Part shown: positions 23,080 to 35,907 of the stretch, piece after piece
How positions within the stretch are numbered: position 1 is the first letter of the stretch
Layout: every line of letters begins with the position of its first letter
Assembly (NCBI GenBank): GCA_037893225.1
Contig: JAZGUH010000208.1
Location: 62,001-126,000, forward strand
Origin: Hippasteria phrygiana
Lineage: Eukaryota; Echinodermata; Asteroidea; Valvatida; Goniasteridae
DNA length: 64,000 bases
Reading direction: 5' to 3'
Program-made: the position numbers and the translations under genes
The notes under the pieces: model-generated
Seen by the model: the letters and a program-made list of their open reading frames with translations, nothing else
What the model was told of the DNA's origin: nothing
Databases searched by the model: none

Positions 23080-26000
23080 GCGATGGTCTGAAATTGTTGC
23101 GCTAGATCTAAGCTACCCATACTTGACCAAAAATTACTGGATTTGGTCAATATCCCTTTCAATTATGAACAGGGAAAGGAGGGGCGTTCATCTGAACATT
23201 TGGCAAACGTTAAGCAGCCACAATGCAGTAAACGGGAGAACGCAAACAGAGTTCACAGGAAGAAATTTGTTGCGAGGTTTAAATTTTCTCGAAAAGTTCT
23301 AACGCTGTAAAGCTGGCGATGGTCTCAAATTGTTGCGCTAGATCTAAGCTATCCATACGTATAAAAGTTACTGGATTTGGTCAATATCCCATTCAATTAT
23401 GAAAAGGGAAATGAGGGGCGTTCATCTGAAAATGTGGCAAACGTTAAGCAGTCACAATGCAGTAAACGGAAGAACGCACACAGAGTTCACGGGAAGAAAT
23501 TTGTTGCGAGGTTTGAATTTTCTCGAAGAGTTCTAACGCTCTGAAGCTGGCGATGGTCTCAAATTGTTGCGCTGGATCTAAGCTACCCATACGTATAAAA
23601 GTTACGGGATTTGGTCAATATTCCATTCAATTATGAAAAGGGAAAGGAGGGCGTTCATCTGAAAATGTGGCAAACGTTAAGCAGTCACAATGCAGTAAAC
23701 GGGAGAACGCACACAGAGTTCACGGGAAGAGATTTGTTGCGAGGTTTGAATTTTCTTAAAGAGTTCTAACGCTCTGAAGCTGGCGATGGTCTCAAATTGT
23801 TGCGCTAGATCTAAGCTACCCATACTTGACCAAAAATTACTGGATTTGGTCAATATCCCGTTCAATTATGAACAGGGAAAGGAGGGGCGTTCATCTGAAA
23901 ATTTGGCAAACGTTAAGCAGCCACAATGCAGTAAACGGGAGAACGCAAACAGAGTTCACTGGAAGAAATTTGTTGCGAGGTTTAAATTTTCTCGAAAAGT
24001 TCTAACGCTGTAAAGCTGGCGATGGTCTCAAATTGTTGCGCTAGATCTAAGCTATCCATACGTGTAAAAGTTACTGGATTTGGTCAATATCCCATTCAAT
24101 TATGAAAAGGGAAATGAGGGGCGTTCATCTGAAAATGTGGCAAACGTTAAGCAGTCACAATGCAGTAAACGGAAGAACGCACACAGAGTTCACGGGAAGA
24201 AATTTGTTGCGAGGTTTGAATTTTCTCGAAGAGTTCTAACGCTCTGAAGCTGGCGATGGTCTCAAATTGTTGCGCTGGATCTAAGCTACTCATACGTATA
24301 AAAGTTACGGGATTTGGTCAATATTCCATTCAATTATGAAAAGGGAAAGGAGGGCGTTCATCTGAAAATGTGGCAAACGTTAAGCAGTCACAATGCAGTA
24401 AACGGGAGAACGCACACAGAGTTCACGGGAAGACATTTGTTGCGAGGTTTGAATTTTCTTAAAGAGTTCTAACGCTCTGAAGCTGGCGATGGTCTCAAAT
24501 TGTTGCGCTAGATCTAAGCTACCCATACTTGACCAAAAATTACTGGATTTGGTCAATATCCCGTTCAATTATGAACAGGGAAAGGAGGGGCGTTCATCTG
24601 AAAATTTGGCAAACGTTAAGCAGCCACAATGCAGTAAACGGGAGAACGCAAACAGAGTTCACTGGAAGAAATTTGTTGCGAGGTTTAAATTTTCTCGAAA
24701 AGTTCTAACGCTGTAAAGCTGGCGATGGTCTCAAATTGTTGCGCTAGATCTAAGCTATCCGTACGTGTAAAAGTTACTGGATTTGGTCAATATCCCATTC
24801 AATTATGAAAAGGGAAATGAGGGGCGTTCATCTGAAAATGTGGCAAACGTTAAGCAACCACAATGCAGTAAACAGGAGAACGCACACAGAGTTCACGGGA
24901 AGACATTTGTTGCGAGGTTTGAATTTTCTTAAAGAGTTCTAATGCTCTGAAGCTGGCGATGGTCTCAAATTGTTGCGCTAGATCTAAGCTACCCATACTT
25001 GACCAAAAATTACTGGATTTGGTCAATATCCCATTCAATTATGAACAGGGAAAGGAGGGGCGTTCCTCTGAACATTTGGCAAACGTTAAGCAGTCACAAT
25101 GCAGTAAACGGGAGAACGCAAACAGAGTTCACGGGAAGAAATTTGTTGCGAGGTTTGAATTTTCTCGAAGAGTTCTAACGCTGTGAAGCTGGCGATGGTC
25201 TTAAATTGTTGCGCTGGATCTAAGCTACCCATACGTATAAAAGTTACTGGATTTGGTCAATATTCCATTCAATTATGAAAAGGGAAAGGAGGGCGTTCAT
25301 CTGAAAATGTGGCAAACGTTAAGCAGTCACAATGCAGTAAACGGAAGAACGCACACAGAGTTCACAGGAAGAAATTTGTTGCGAGGTTTGAATTTTCTCG
25401 AAGAGTTCTAACGCTGTGAAGCTGGCGATGGTCTTAAATTGTTGCGCTGGATCTAAGCTACCCATACGTATAAAAGTTACTGGATTTGGTCAATATCCCA
25501 TTCAATTATGAAAAGGGAAAGGAGGGGCGTTCATCTGAAAATGTGGCAAACGTTAAACAGTCACAATGCAGTAAACGGGAGAACGCACACAGAGTTCACG
25601 GGAAGACATTTGTTGCGAGGTTTGAATTTTCTTAAAGAGTTCTAACGCTCTGAAGCTGGCGATGGTCTCAAATTGTTGCGCTAGATCTAAGCTACCCATA
25701 CTTGACCAAAAATTACTGGATTTGGTCAATATCCCGTTCAATTATGAACAGGGAAAGGAGGGGCGTTCATCTAAACATTTGGCAAACGTTAAGCAGCCAC
25801 AATGCAGTAAACGGGAGAACGCAAACAGAGTTCACGGGAAGAAATTTGTTGCGAGGTTTAAATTTTCTCGAAAAGTTCTAACGCTGTAAAGCTGGCGATG
25901 GTCTCAAATTGTTGCGCTAGATCTAAGCTATCCATACGTATAAAAGTTACTGGATTTGGTCAATATCCCATTCAATTATGAAAAGGGAAATGAGGGGCGT

Positions 26001-26802
26001 TCATCTGAAAATGTGACAAACGTTAAGCAGTCACAATGCAGTAAACGGAAGAACGCACACAGAGTTCACGGGAAGAAATTTGTTGCGAGGTTTGAATTTT
26101 CTCGAAGAGTTCTAACGCTGTGAAGCTGGCGATGGTCTCAAATTGTTGCGCTGGATCTAAGCTACCCATACGTATAAAAGTTACTGGATTTGGTCAATAT
26201 TCCATTCAATTATGAAAAGGGAAAGGAGGGCGTTCATCTGAAAATGTGGCAAACGTTAAGCAGTCACAATGCAGTAAACGGAAGAACGCACACAGAGTTC
26301 ACGGGAAGAAATTTGTTGCGAGGTTTGAATTTTCTCGAAGAGTTCTAACGCTGTGAAGCTGGCGATGGTCTTAAATTGTTGCGCTGGATCTAAGCTACCC
26401 ATACGTATAAAAGTTACTGGATTTGGTCTATATCCCATTCAATTATGAAAAGGGAAAGGAGGGGCGTTCATCTGAAAATGTGGCAAACATTAAACAGTCA
26501 CAATGCAGTAAACGGGAGAACGCACACAGAGTTCACGGGAACACATTTGTTGCGAGGTTTGAATTTTCTTAAAGAGTTCTAACGCTCTGAAGCTGGCGAT
26601 GGTCTGAAATTGTTGCGCTAGATCTAAGCTACCCATACTTGACCAAAAATTACTGGATTTGGTCAATATCCCTTTCAATTATGAACAGGGAAAGGAGGGG
26701 CGTTCATCTGAACATTTGGCAAACGTTAAGCAGCCACAATGCAGTAAACGGGATAACGCAAACAGAGTTCACAGGTAGAAAAGTTCTAACGCTGTAAAGC
26801 TG
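23080..26802 (+). repeat. Domain II HOR, 16 monomers, 3723 bp
   Basis: Order A B C A B C A B A C X A B C X At. The portion from 24722 to 26802 recurs at 27742-29822 (offset 3020), with shared rare features such as CCGTACGTG, TTCACAGGAAG and TCTAAACATTTGG. Confidence 0.9.
26596..26802 (+). repeat. Truncated class A monomer, 207 bp, copy 7 of 8
   Basis: Same deletion. Unlike copies 1 to 6 it is followed by a class B monomer (26803), not a full-length A. Confidence 0.95.
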
Positions 26803-29800
26803 GCGATGGTCTCAAATTGTTGCGCTAGATCTAAGCTATCCATACGTATACAAGTTACTGGATTTGGTCAATATCCCATTCAATTATGAAAAGGGAAATG
26901 AGGGGCGTTCATCTGAAAATGTGGCAAACGTTAAGCAGTCACAATGCAGTAAACAGGAGAACGCACACAGAGTTCACGGGAAGACATTTGTTGCGAGGTT
27001 TGAATTTTCTTAAAGAGTTCTAACGCTCTGAAGCTGGCGATGGTCTCAAATTGTTGCGCTAGATCTAAGCTACCCATACTTGACCAAAAATTACTGGATT
27101 TGGTCAATATCCCGTTCAATTATGAACAGGGAAAGGAGGGGCGTTCATCTGAAAATGTGGCAAACGTTAAGCAGTCACAATGCAGTAAACGGAAGAACGC
27201 ACACAGAGTTCACGGGAAGAAATTTGTTGCGAGGTTTGAATTTTCTCGAAGAGTTCTAACGCTCTGAAGCTGGCGATGGTCTCAAATTGTTGCGCTGGAT
27301 CTAAGCTACCCATACGTATAAAAGTTACGGGATTTGGTCAATATTCCATTCAATTATGAAAAGGGAAAGGAGGGCGTTCATCTGAAAATGTGGCAAACGT
27401 TAAGCAGTCACAATGCAGTAAACGGGAGAACGCACACAGAGTTCACGGGAAGACATTTGTTGCGAGGTTTGAATTTTCTTAAAGAGTTCTAACGCTCTGA
27501 AGCTGGCGATGGTCTCAAATTGTTGCGCTAGATCTAAGCTACCCATACTTGACAAAAAATTACTGGATTTGGTCAATATCCCGTTCAATTATGAACAGGG
27601 AAAGGAGGGGCGTTCATCTGAAAATTTGGCAAACGTTAAGCAGCCACAATGCAGTAAACGGGAGAACGCAAACAGAGTTCACTGGAAGAAATTTGTTGCG
27701 AGGTTTAAATTTTCTCGAAAAGTTCTAACGCTGTAAAGCTGGCGATGGTCTCAAATTGTTGCGCTAGATCTAAGCTATCCGTACGTGTAAAAGTTACTGG
27801 ATTTGGTCAATATCCCATTCAATTATGAAAAGGGAAATGAGGGGCGTTCATCTGAAAATGTGGCAAACGTTAAGCAACCACAATGCAGTAAACAGGAGAA
27901 CGCACACAGAGTTCACGGGAAGACATTTGTTGCGAGGTTTGAATTTTCTTAAAGAGTTCTAATGCTCTGAAGCTGGCGATGGTCTCAAATTGTTGCGCTA
28001 GATCTAAGCTACCCATACTTGACCAAAAATTACTGGATTTGGTCAATATCCCATTCAATTATGAACAGGGAAAGGAGGGGCGTTCCTCTGAACATTTGGC
28101 AAACGTTAAGCAGTCACAATGCAGTAAACGGGAGAACGCAAACAGAGTTCACGGGAAGAAATTTGTTGCGAGGTTTGAATTTTCTCGAAGAGTTCTAACG
28201 CTGTGAAGCTGGCGATGGTCTTAAATTGTTGCGCTGGATCTAAGCTACCCATACGTATAAAAGTTACTGGATTTGGTCAATATTCCATTCAATTATGAAA
28301 AGGGAAAGGAGGGCGTTCATCTGAAAATGTGGCAAACGTTAAGCAGTCACAATGCAGTAAACGGAAGAACGCACACAGAGTTCACAGGAAGAAATTTGTT
28401 GCGAGGTTTGAATTTTCTCGAAGAGTTCTAACGCTGTGAAGCTGGCGATGGTCTTAAATTGTTGCGCTGGATCTAAGCTACCCATACGTATAAAAGTTAC
28501 TGGATTTGGTCAATATCCCATTCAATTATGAAAAGGGAAAGGAGGGGCGTTCATCTGAAAATGTGGCAAACGTTAAACAGTCACAATGCAGTAAACGGGA
28601 GAACGCACACAGAGTTCACGGGAAGACATTTGTTGCGAGGTTTGAATTTTCTTAAAGAGTTCTAACGCTCTGAAGCTGGCGATGGTCTCAAATTGTTGCG
28701 CTAGATCTAAGCTACCCATACTTGACCAAAAATTACTGGATTTGGTCAATATCCCGTTCAATTATGAACAGGGAAAGGAGGGGCGTTCATCTAAACATTT
28801 GGCAAACGTTAAGCAGCCACAATGCAGTAAACGGGAGAACGCAAACAGAGTTCACGGGAAGAAATTTGTTGCGAGGTTTAAATTTTCTCGAAAAGTTCTA
28901 ACGCTGTAAAGCTGGCGATGGTCTCAAATTGTTGCGCTAGATCTAAGCTATCCATACGTATAAAAGTTACTGGATTTGGTCAATATCCCATTCAATTATG
29001 AAAAGGGAAATGAGGGGCGTTCATCTGAAAATGTGACAAACGTTAAGCAGTCACAATGCATTAAACGGAAGAACGCACACAGAGTTCACGGGAAGAAATT
29101 TGTTGCGAGGTTTGAATTTTCTCGAAGAGTTCTAACGCTGTGAAGCTGGCGATGGTCTCAAATTGTTGCGCTGGATCTAAGCTACCCATACGTATAAAAG
29201 TTACTGGATTTGGTCAATATTCCATTCAATTATGAAAAGGGAAAGGAGGGCGTTCATCTGAAAATGTGGCAAACGTTAAGCAGTCACAATCCAGTAAACG
29301 GAAGAACGCACACAGAGTTCACGGGAAGAAATTTGTTGCGAGGTTTGAATTTTCTCGAAGAGTTCTAACGCTGTGAAGCTGGCGATGGTCTTAAATTGTT
29401 GCGCTGGATCTAAGCTACCCATACGTATAAAAGTTACTGGATTTGGTCTATATCCCATTCAATTATGAAAAGGGAAAGGAGGGGCGTTCATCTGAAAATG
29501 TGGCAAACATTAAACAGTCACAATGCAGTAAACGGGAGAACGCACACAGAGTTCACGGGAACACATTTGTTGCGAGGTTTGAATTTTCTTAAAGAGTTCT
29601 AACGCTCTGAAGCTGGCGATGGTCTGAAATTGTTGCGCTAGATCTAAGCTACCCATACTTGACCAAAAATTACTGGATTTGGTCAATATCCCTTTCAATT
29701 ATGAACAGGGAAATGAGGGGCGTTCATCTGAACATTTGGCAAACGTTAAGCAGCCACAATGCAGTAAACGGGATAACGCAAACAGAGTTCACAGGTAGAA

Positions 29801-29822
29801 AAGTTCTAACGCTGTAAAGCTG
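26803..29822 (+). repeat. Domain II HOR, 13 monomers, 3020 bp
   Basis: Order B A C A B A C X A B C X At. The full-length A that normally follows the 207-mer is missing at its left end, so the join at 26803 differs from earlier units. The right nine monomers closely copy 24722-26802. Confidence 0.9.
29616..29822 (+). repeat. Truncated class A monomer, 207 bp, copy 8 of 8
   Basis: Last copy in the window. It has GAAATGAGGGG where the other copies have GAAAGGAGGGG, and is also followed directly by a class B monomer. Confidence 0.95.
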
Positions 29823-31695
29823 GCGATGGTCTGAAATTGTTGCGCTAGATCTAAGCTATCCATACGTATACAAGTTACTGGATTTGGTCAATATCCCATT
29901 CAATTATGAAAAGGGAAATGAGGGGCGTTCATCTGAAAATGTGGCAAACGTTAAGCAGTCACAATGCAGTAAACGGGAGAACGCAAACAGAGTTCACGGG
30001 AAGAAATTTGTTGCGAGGTTTGAATTTTCTCGAAGAGTTCTAACGCTGTGAAGCTGGCGATGGTCTCAAATTGTTGCGCTGGATCTAAGCTACCCATACG
30101 TATAAAAGGTACTGGATTTGGTCAATATTCCATTCAATTATGAAAAGGGAAAGGAGGGCGTTCATCTGAAAATGTGGCAAACGTTAAGCAGTCACAAGCA
30201 GTAAACGGAAGAACGCACACAGAGTTCACGGGAAGAAATTTGTTGCGAGGTTTGAATTTTCTCGAAGAGTTCTAACACTGTGAAGCTGGCGATGGTCTCA
30301 AATTGTTGCGCTGGATCTAAGCTACCCATACGTATAAAAGTTACTGGATTTGGTCAATATCCCATTCAATTATGAAAAGGGAAAGGAGGGGCGTTCATCT
30401 GAAAATGTGGCAAACGTTAAACAGTCACAATGCAGTAAACGGGAGAACGCACACAGAGTTCACGGGAAGACATTTGTTGCGAGGTTTGAATTTTCTTAAA
30501 GAGTTCTAACGCTCTGAAGCTGGCGATGGTCTCAAATTGTTGCGCTAGATCTAAGCTACCCATACTTGACCAAAAATTACTGGATTTGGTCAATATCCCG
30601 TTCAATTATGAACAGGGAAAGGAGGGGCGTTCATCTGAACATTTGGCAAACGTTAAGCAGCCACAATGCAGTAAACGGGAGAACGCAAACAGAGTTCACA
30701 GGAAGAAATTTGTTGCGAGGTTTAAATTTTCTCGAAAAGTTCTAACGCTGTAAAGCTGGCGATGGTCTCAAATTGTTGCGCTAGATCTAAGCTATCCATA
30801 CGTATAAAAGTTACTGGATTTGGTCAATATCCCATTCAATTATGAAAAGGGAAATGAGGGGCGTTCATCTGAAAATGTGGCAAACGTTAAGCAGTCACAA
30901 TGCAGTAAACGGAAGAACGCACACAGAGTTCACGGGAAGAAATTTGTTGCGAGGTTTGAATTTTCTCGAAGAGTTCTAACGCTCTGAAGCTGGCGATGGT
31001 CTCAAATTGTTGCGCTGGATCTAAGCTACCCATACGTATAAAAGTTACGGGATTTGGTCAATATTCCATTCAATTATGAAAAGGGAAAGGAGGGCGTTCA
31101 TCTGAAAATGTGGCAAACGTTAAGCAGTCACAATGCAGTAAACGGGAGAACGCACACAGAGTTCACGGGAAGACATTTGTTGCGAGGTTTGAATTTTCTT
31201 AAAGAGTTCTAACGCTCTGAAGCTGGCGATGGTCTCAAATTGTTGCGCTAGATCTAAGCTACCCATACTTGACCAAAAATTACTGGATTTGGTCAATATC
31301 CCGTTCAATTATGAACAGGGAAAGGAGGGGCGTTCATCTGAAAATTTGGCAAACGTTAAGCAGCCACAATGCAGTAAACGGGAGAACGCAAACAGAGTTC
31401 ACTGGAAGAAATTTGTTGCGAGGTTTAAATTTTCTCGAAAAGTTCTAACGCTGTAAAGCTGGCGATGGTCTCAAATTATTGCGCTAGATCTAAGCTATCC
31501 ATACGTGTAAAAGTTACTGGATTTGGTCAATATCCCATTCAATTATGAAAAGGGAAATGAGGGGCGTTCATCTGAAAATGTGGCAAACGTTAAGCAACCA
31601 CAATGCAGTAAACAGGAGAACGCACACAGAGTTCACGGGAAGACATTTGTTGCGAGGTTTGAATTTTCTTAAAGAGTTCTAATGCTCTGAAGCTG

Positions 31696-33102
31696 GCGAT
31701 GGTCTCAAATTGTTGCGCTAGATCTAAGCTACCCATACTTGACAAAAAATTACTGGATTTGGTCAATATCCCGTTCAATTATGAACAGGGAAAGGAGGGG
31801 CGTTCCTCTGAACATTTGGCAAACGTTAAGCAGTCACAATGCAGTAAACGGGAGAACGCAAACAGAGTTCACGGGAAGAAATTTGTTGCGAGGTTTGAAT
31901 TTTCTCGAAGAGTTCTAACGCTGTGAAGCTGGCGATGGTCTTAAATTGTTGCGCTGGATCTAAGCTACCCATACGTATAAAAGTTACTGGATTTGGTCAA
32001 TATTCCATTCAATTATGAAAAGGGAAAGGAGGGCGTTCATCTGAAAATGTGGCAAACGTTAAGCAGTCACAATGCAGTAAACGGAAGAACGCACACAGAG
32101 TTCACGAGAAGAAATTTGTTGCGAGGTTTGAATTTTCTCGAAGTGTTCTAACGCTGTGAAGCTGGCGATGGTCTTAAATTGTTGCGCTGGATCTAAGCTA
32201 CCCATACGTATAAAAGTTACTGGATTTGGTCAATATCCCATTCAATTATGAACAGGGAAAGGAGGGGCGTTCATCTGAAAATGTGGCAAACGTTAAACAG
32301 TCACAATGCAGTAAACGGGAGAACGCACACAGAGTTCACGGGAAGACATTTGTTGCGAGGTTAGAATTTTCTTAAAGAGTTCTAACGCTCTGAAGCTGGC
32401 GATGGTCTCAAATTGTTGCGCTAGATCTAAGCTACCCATACTTGACCAAAAATTACTGGATTTGGTCAATATCCCGTTCAATTATGAACAGGGAAAGGAG
32501 GGGCGTTCATCTGAACATTTGGCAAACGTTAAGCAGCCACAATGCAGTAAACGGGAGAACGCAAACAGAGTTCACGGGAAGAAATTTGTTGCGAGGTTTA
32601 AATTTTCTCGAAAAGTTCTAACGCTGTAAAGCTGGCGATGGTCTCAAATTGTTGCGCTAGATCTAAGCTATCCATACGTATAAAAGTTACTGGATTTGGT
32701 CAATATCCCATTCAATTATGAAAAGCGAAATGAGGGGCGTTCATCTGAAAATGTGGCAAACGTTAAGCAGTCACAATGCAGTAAACGGAAGAACGCACAC
32801 AGAGTTCACGGGAAGAAATTTGTTGCGAGGTTTGAATTTTCTCGAAGAGTTCTAACGCTCTGAAGCTGGCGATGGTCTCAAATTGTTGCGCTGGATCTAA
32901 GCTACCCATACGTATAAAAGTTACGGGATTTGGTCAATATCCCATTCAATTATGAAAAGGGAAATGAGGGGCGTTCATCTGAAAATGTGGCAAACGTTAA
33001 GCAACCACAATGCAGTAAACAGGAGAACGCACACAGAGTTCACGGGAAGACATTTGTTGCGAGGTTTGAATTTTCTTAAAGAGTTCTAATGCTCTGAAGC
33101 TG
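31696..33102 (+). repeat. 1407-bp hexamer, partly repeated immediately to the right
   Basis: The order A C X A B chimera spans 1407 bp. The next monomers (33103 on) repeat its start: AAGTGTTCTAAC near 32141 and 33548 and TTCACGAGAAG near 32101 and 33508 are both 1407 bp apart. The copy ends when the 2336-bp duplication begins at about 33572. Confidence 0.85.
32869..33102 (+). repeat. Chimeric monomer, class C front and class B back
   Basis: Starts with GCTGGATCT and AAAGTTACGGG (class C), then CCCATTC, GAAATGAGGGG and CAACCACAATGCAG (class B as at 31462). It is the reciprocal arrangement of the chimera at 20793. Confidence 0.85.
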
Positions 33103-34744
33103 GCGATGGTCTCAAATTGTTGCGCTAGATCTAAGCTACCCATACTTGACCAAAAATTACTGGATTTGGTCAATATCCCGTTCAATTATGAACAGGGAAA
33201 GGAGGGGCGTTCCTCTGAACATTTGGCAAACGTTAAGCAGTCACAATGCAGTAAACGGGAGAACGCAAACAGAGTTCACGGGAAGAAATTTGTTGCGAGG
33301 TTTGAATTTTCTCGAAGAGTTCTAACGCTGTGAAGCTGGCGATGGTCTTAAATTGTTGCGCTGGATCTAAGCTACCCATACGTATAAAAGTTACTGGATT
33401 TAGTCAATATTCCATTCAATTATGAAAAGGGAAAGGAGGGCGTTCATCTGAAAATGTTGCAAACGTTAAGCAGTCACAATGCAGTAAACGGAAGAACGCA
33501 CACAGAGTTCACGAGAAGAAATTTGTTGCGAGGTTTGAATTTTCTCGAAGTGTTCTAACGCTGTGAAGCTGGCGATGGTCTTAAATTGTTGCGCTGGATC
33601 TAAGCTACCCATACGTATAAAAGTTACTGGATTTGGTCAATATCCCATTCAATTATGAATAGGGAAAGGAGGGGCGTTCATCTGAAAATGTGGCAAACGT
33701 TAAACAGTCACAATGCAGTAAACGGGAGAACGCACACAGAGTTCACGGGAAGACATTTGTTGCGAGGTTTGAATTTTCTCGAAGAGTTCTAACGCTCTGA
33801 AGCTGGCGATGGTCTCAAATTGTTGCGCTGGATCTAAGCTACCCATACGTATAAAAGTTACGGGATTTGGTCAATATTCCATTCAATTATGAAAAGGGAA
33901 AGGAGGGCGTTCATCTGAAAATGTGGCAAACGTTAAGCAGTCACAATGCAGTAAACGGGAGAACGCACACAGAGTTCATGGGAAGACATTTGTTGCGAGG
34001 TTTGAATTTTCTTAAAGAGTTCTAACGCTCTGAAGCTGGCGATGGTCTCAAATTGTTGCGCTAGATCTAAGCTACACATACTTGACCAAAAATTAATGGA
34101 TTTGGTCAAAATCCCGTTCAATTATGAACAGGGAAAGGAGGGGCGTTCATCTGAAAATTTGGCAAACGTTAAGCAGCCACAATGCAGTAAACGGGAGAAC
34201 GCAAACAGAGTTCACTGGAAGAAATTTGTTGCGAAGTTTAAATTTTCTCGAAAAGTTCTAACGCTGTTAAGCTGGCGATGGTCTCAAATTGTTGCGCTAG
34301 ATCTAAGCTATCCATACGTGTAAAAGTTACTGGATTTGGTCAATATCCCATTCAATTATGAAAAGGGAAATGAGGGGCGTTCATCTGAAAATGTGGCAAA
34401 CGTTAAGCAGCCACAATGCAGTAAACAGGAGAACGCACACAGAGTTCACGGGAAGACATTTGTTGCGAGGTTTGAATTTTCTTAAAGAGTTCTAACGCTC
34501 TGAAGCTGGCGATGGTCTCAAATTGTTGCGCTAGATCTAAGCTACCCATACTTGACCAAAAATTACTGGATTTGGTCAATATCCCGTTCAATTATGAACA
34601 GGGAAAGGAGGGGCGTTCATCTGAACATTTGGCAAACGTTAAGCAGCCACAATGCAGTAAACGGGAGAACGCAAACAGAGTTCACGGGAAGAAATTTGTT
34701 GCGAGGTTTAAATTTTCTCGAAAAGTTCTAACGCTGTAAAGCTG

Positions 34745-34972
34745 GCGATGGTCTCAAATTGTTGCGCTGGATCTAAGCTATCCATACGTGTAAAAGTTAC
34801 TGGATTTGGTCAATATCCCATTCAATTATGAAAAGGGAAATGAGGGGCGTTCATCTGAAAATGTGGCAAACGTTAAGCAGCCACAATGCAGTAAACAGGA
34901 GAACGCACATGGAGTTCACGGGAAGAAATTTGTTGCGAGGTTTCAATTTTCTCGAAGAGTTCTAACGCTGCG
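34745..34972 (+). repeat. 228-bp variant monomer (CGCTGCGGCGATGG)
   Basis: The end of this monomer reads AACGCTGCGGCGATGG where others read AACGCTGTGAAGCTGGCGATGG, a loss of six bases at the junction with the next monomer. It also has CGCACATGGAGTTC and GGTTTCAATTTTC. The next monomer (34973-35205, 233 bp) lacks one G in TTGTTCGCTAG. The pair recurs at 37081, 39184 and 40113. Confidence 0.92.
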
Positions 34973-35439
34973 GCGATGGTCTCAAATTGTTCGCTAGATC
35001 TAAGCTACCCATACGTATGTAAATTACTGGATTTGGTCAATATCCCATTCAATTATGAACAGGGAAAGGAGGGGCGTTCATCTGAAAATGTGGCAAACGT
35101 TAAGCAGTCACAATGCAGTAAACGGAAGAACGCACACAGAGTTCACAGAAGGAAATTTGTTGCGAGGTTTAAATTTTCTCGAAGAGTTCTAACGCTGTGA
35201 AGCTGGCGATGGTCTTAAATTGTTGCGCTGGATCTAAGCTACCCATACGTATAAAAGTTACTGGATTTGGTCAATATCCCATTCAATTATGAAAAGGGAA
35301 AGGAGGGGCGTTCATCTGAAAATGTGGCAAACGTTAAGCAGTCACAATGCAGTAAACGGAAGAACGCACACAGAGTTCACGGGAAGAAATTTGTTGCGAG
35401 GTTTGAATTTTCTTGAAGAGTTCTAACGCTGTGAAGCTG

Positions 35440-35673
35440 GCGATGGTCTCAAATTGTTGCGCTATATCTAAGCTACCCACAGGTGTAAAAATGACTGGAT
35501 TTGGTCAATATACCATTCAATTATGAACAGGGAAAGGAGGGGCGTTCATCTGAAAATTTGGCAAACGTTAAGCAGTCACAATGCAGTAAACGGGAGAACG
35601 CACAGAGAGTTCATGGGAAAAAATTTGTTGCGAGGTTTGAATTTTCTCGAAGAGTTCTAACGCTATGAAGCTG
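35440..35673 (+). repeat. D1 monomer, 234 bp (first of 13)
   Basis: D1 has GCTATATCTAAGC (BglII site lost), ACCCACAGGTGTAAAAATGAC and TATACCATTC. Copies start at 35440, 37776, 39879, 40808, 47367, 50176, 52516, 54388, 56260, 57899, 60005, 61877 and 63749. None occurs left of 35.4 kb, so it marks the right half of the window. Confidence 0.92.
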
Positions 35674-35907
35674 GCGATGGTCTCAAATTGTTGCGCTAGA
35701 TCTAAGCTACCCATACGTGTGAAAATTACTGGATTTGGTCAATATCCCATTCAATTATGAACAGGAAAAGGAGGGGCGTTCATCTGAAAATGTGGCAAAC
35801 GTTAAGCAGTCACAATGCAGTAAACGGAAGAACGCACACAGAGTTCACGGGAAGAAATTTGTTGCGAGGTTTAAATTTTCTCGAAGAGTTCTAACGCTGT
35901 GAAGCTG
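35674..35907 (+). repeat. D2 monomer, 234 bp (first of 5)
   Basis: D2 follows D1 and has ACGTGTGAAAATTAC and ATGAACAGGAAAAGGAGGGG, one G of the purine tract changed to A. Copies start at 35674, 38010, 47601, 50410 and 52750; a chimera with the same core is at 51111. It is absent from the 8-mer at the right end except for a trace in the chimera at 57899. Confidence 0.9.

Larger units (their letters stand above)
29823..33571 (+). repeat. Transition zone between domains II and IV
   Basis: Sixteen monomers starting at 29823 (B), 30057 (232 bp, left-domain type), 30289, 30523 (A), 30759, 30993, 31226 (A), 31462, 31696 (A), 31932, 32165, 32399 (A), 32635, 32869 (chimera), 33103 (A) and 33339. The 207-bp monomer no longer appears and a domain I style 703-bp trimer returns at 30523. 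Confidence 0.88.
33572..35907 (+). repeat. 2336-bp tandem duplication, copy 1 (10 monomers)
   Basis: Order X C A B A, 228-bp, 233-bp, X, D1, D2. Distinctive variants repeated at +2336 include ATGAATAGGG near 33656, TTCATGGGAAGAC near 33975, CTACACATACTTG near 34073, ATTAATGGATTTGG near 34093 and CGCTGTTAAG near 34262. D1 and D2 monomers appear here for the first time in the window. Confidence 0.92.

Noticed and set aside
34806..35200. 63- and 74-codon + strand frames around the 228-bp monomer
   Set aside because: They appear because the six-base and one-base deletions change frame. They recur with the duplication at 37142, 39245 and 40174 and encode only satellite sequence.
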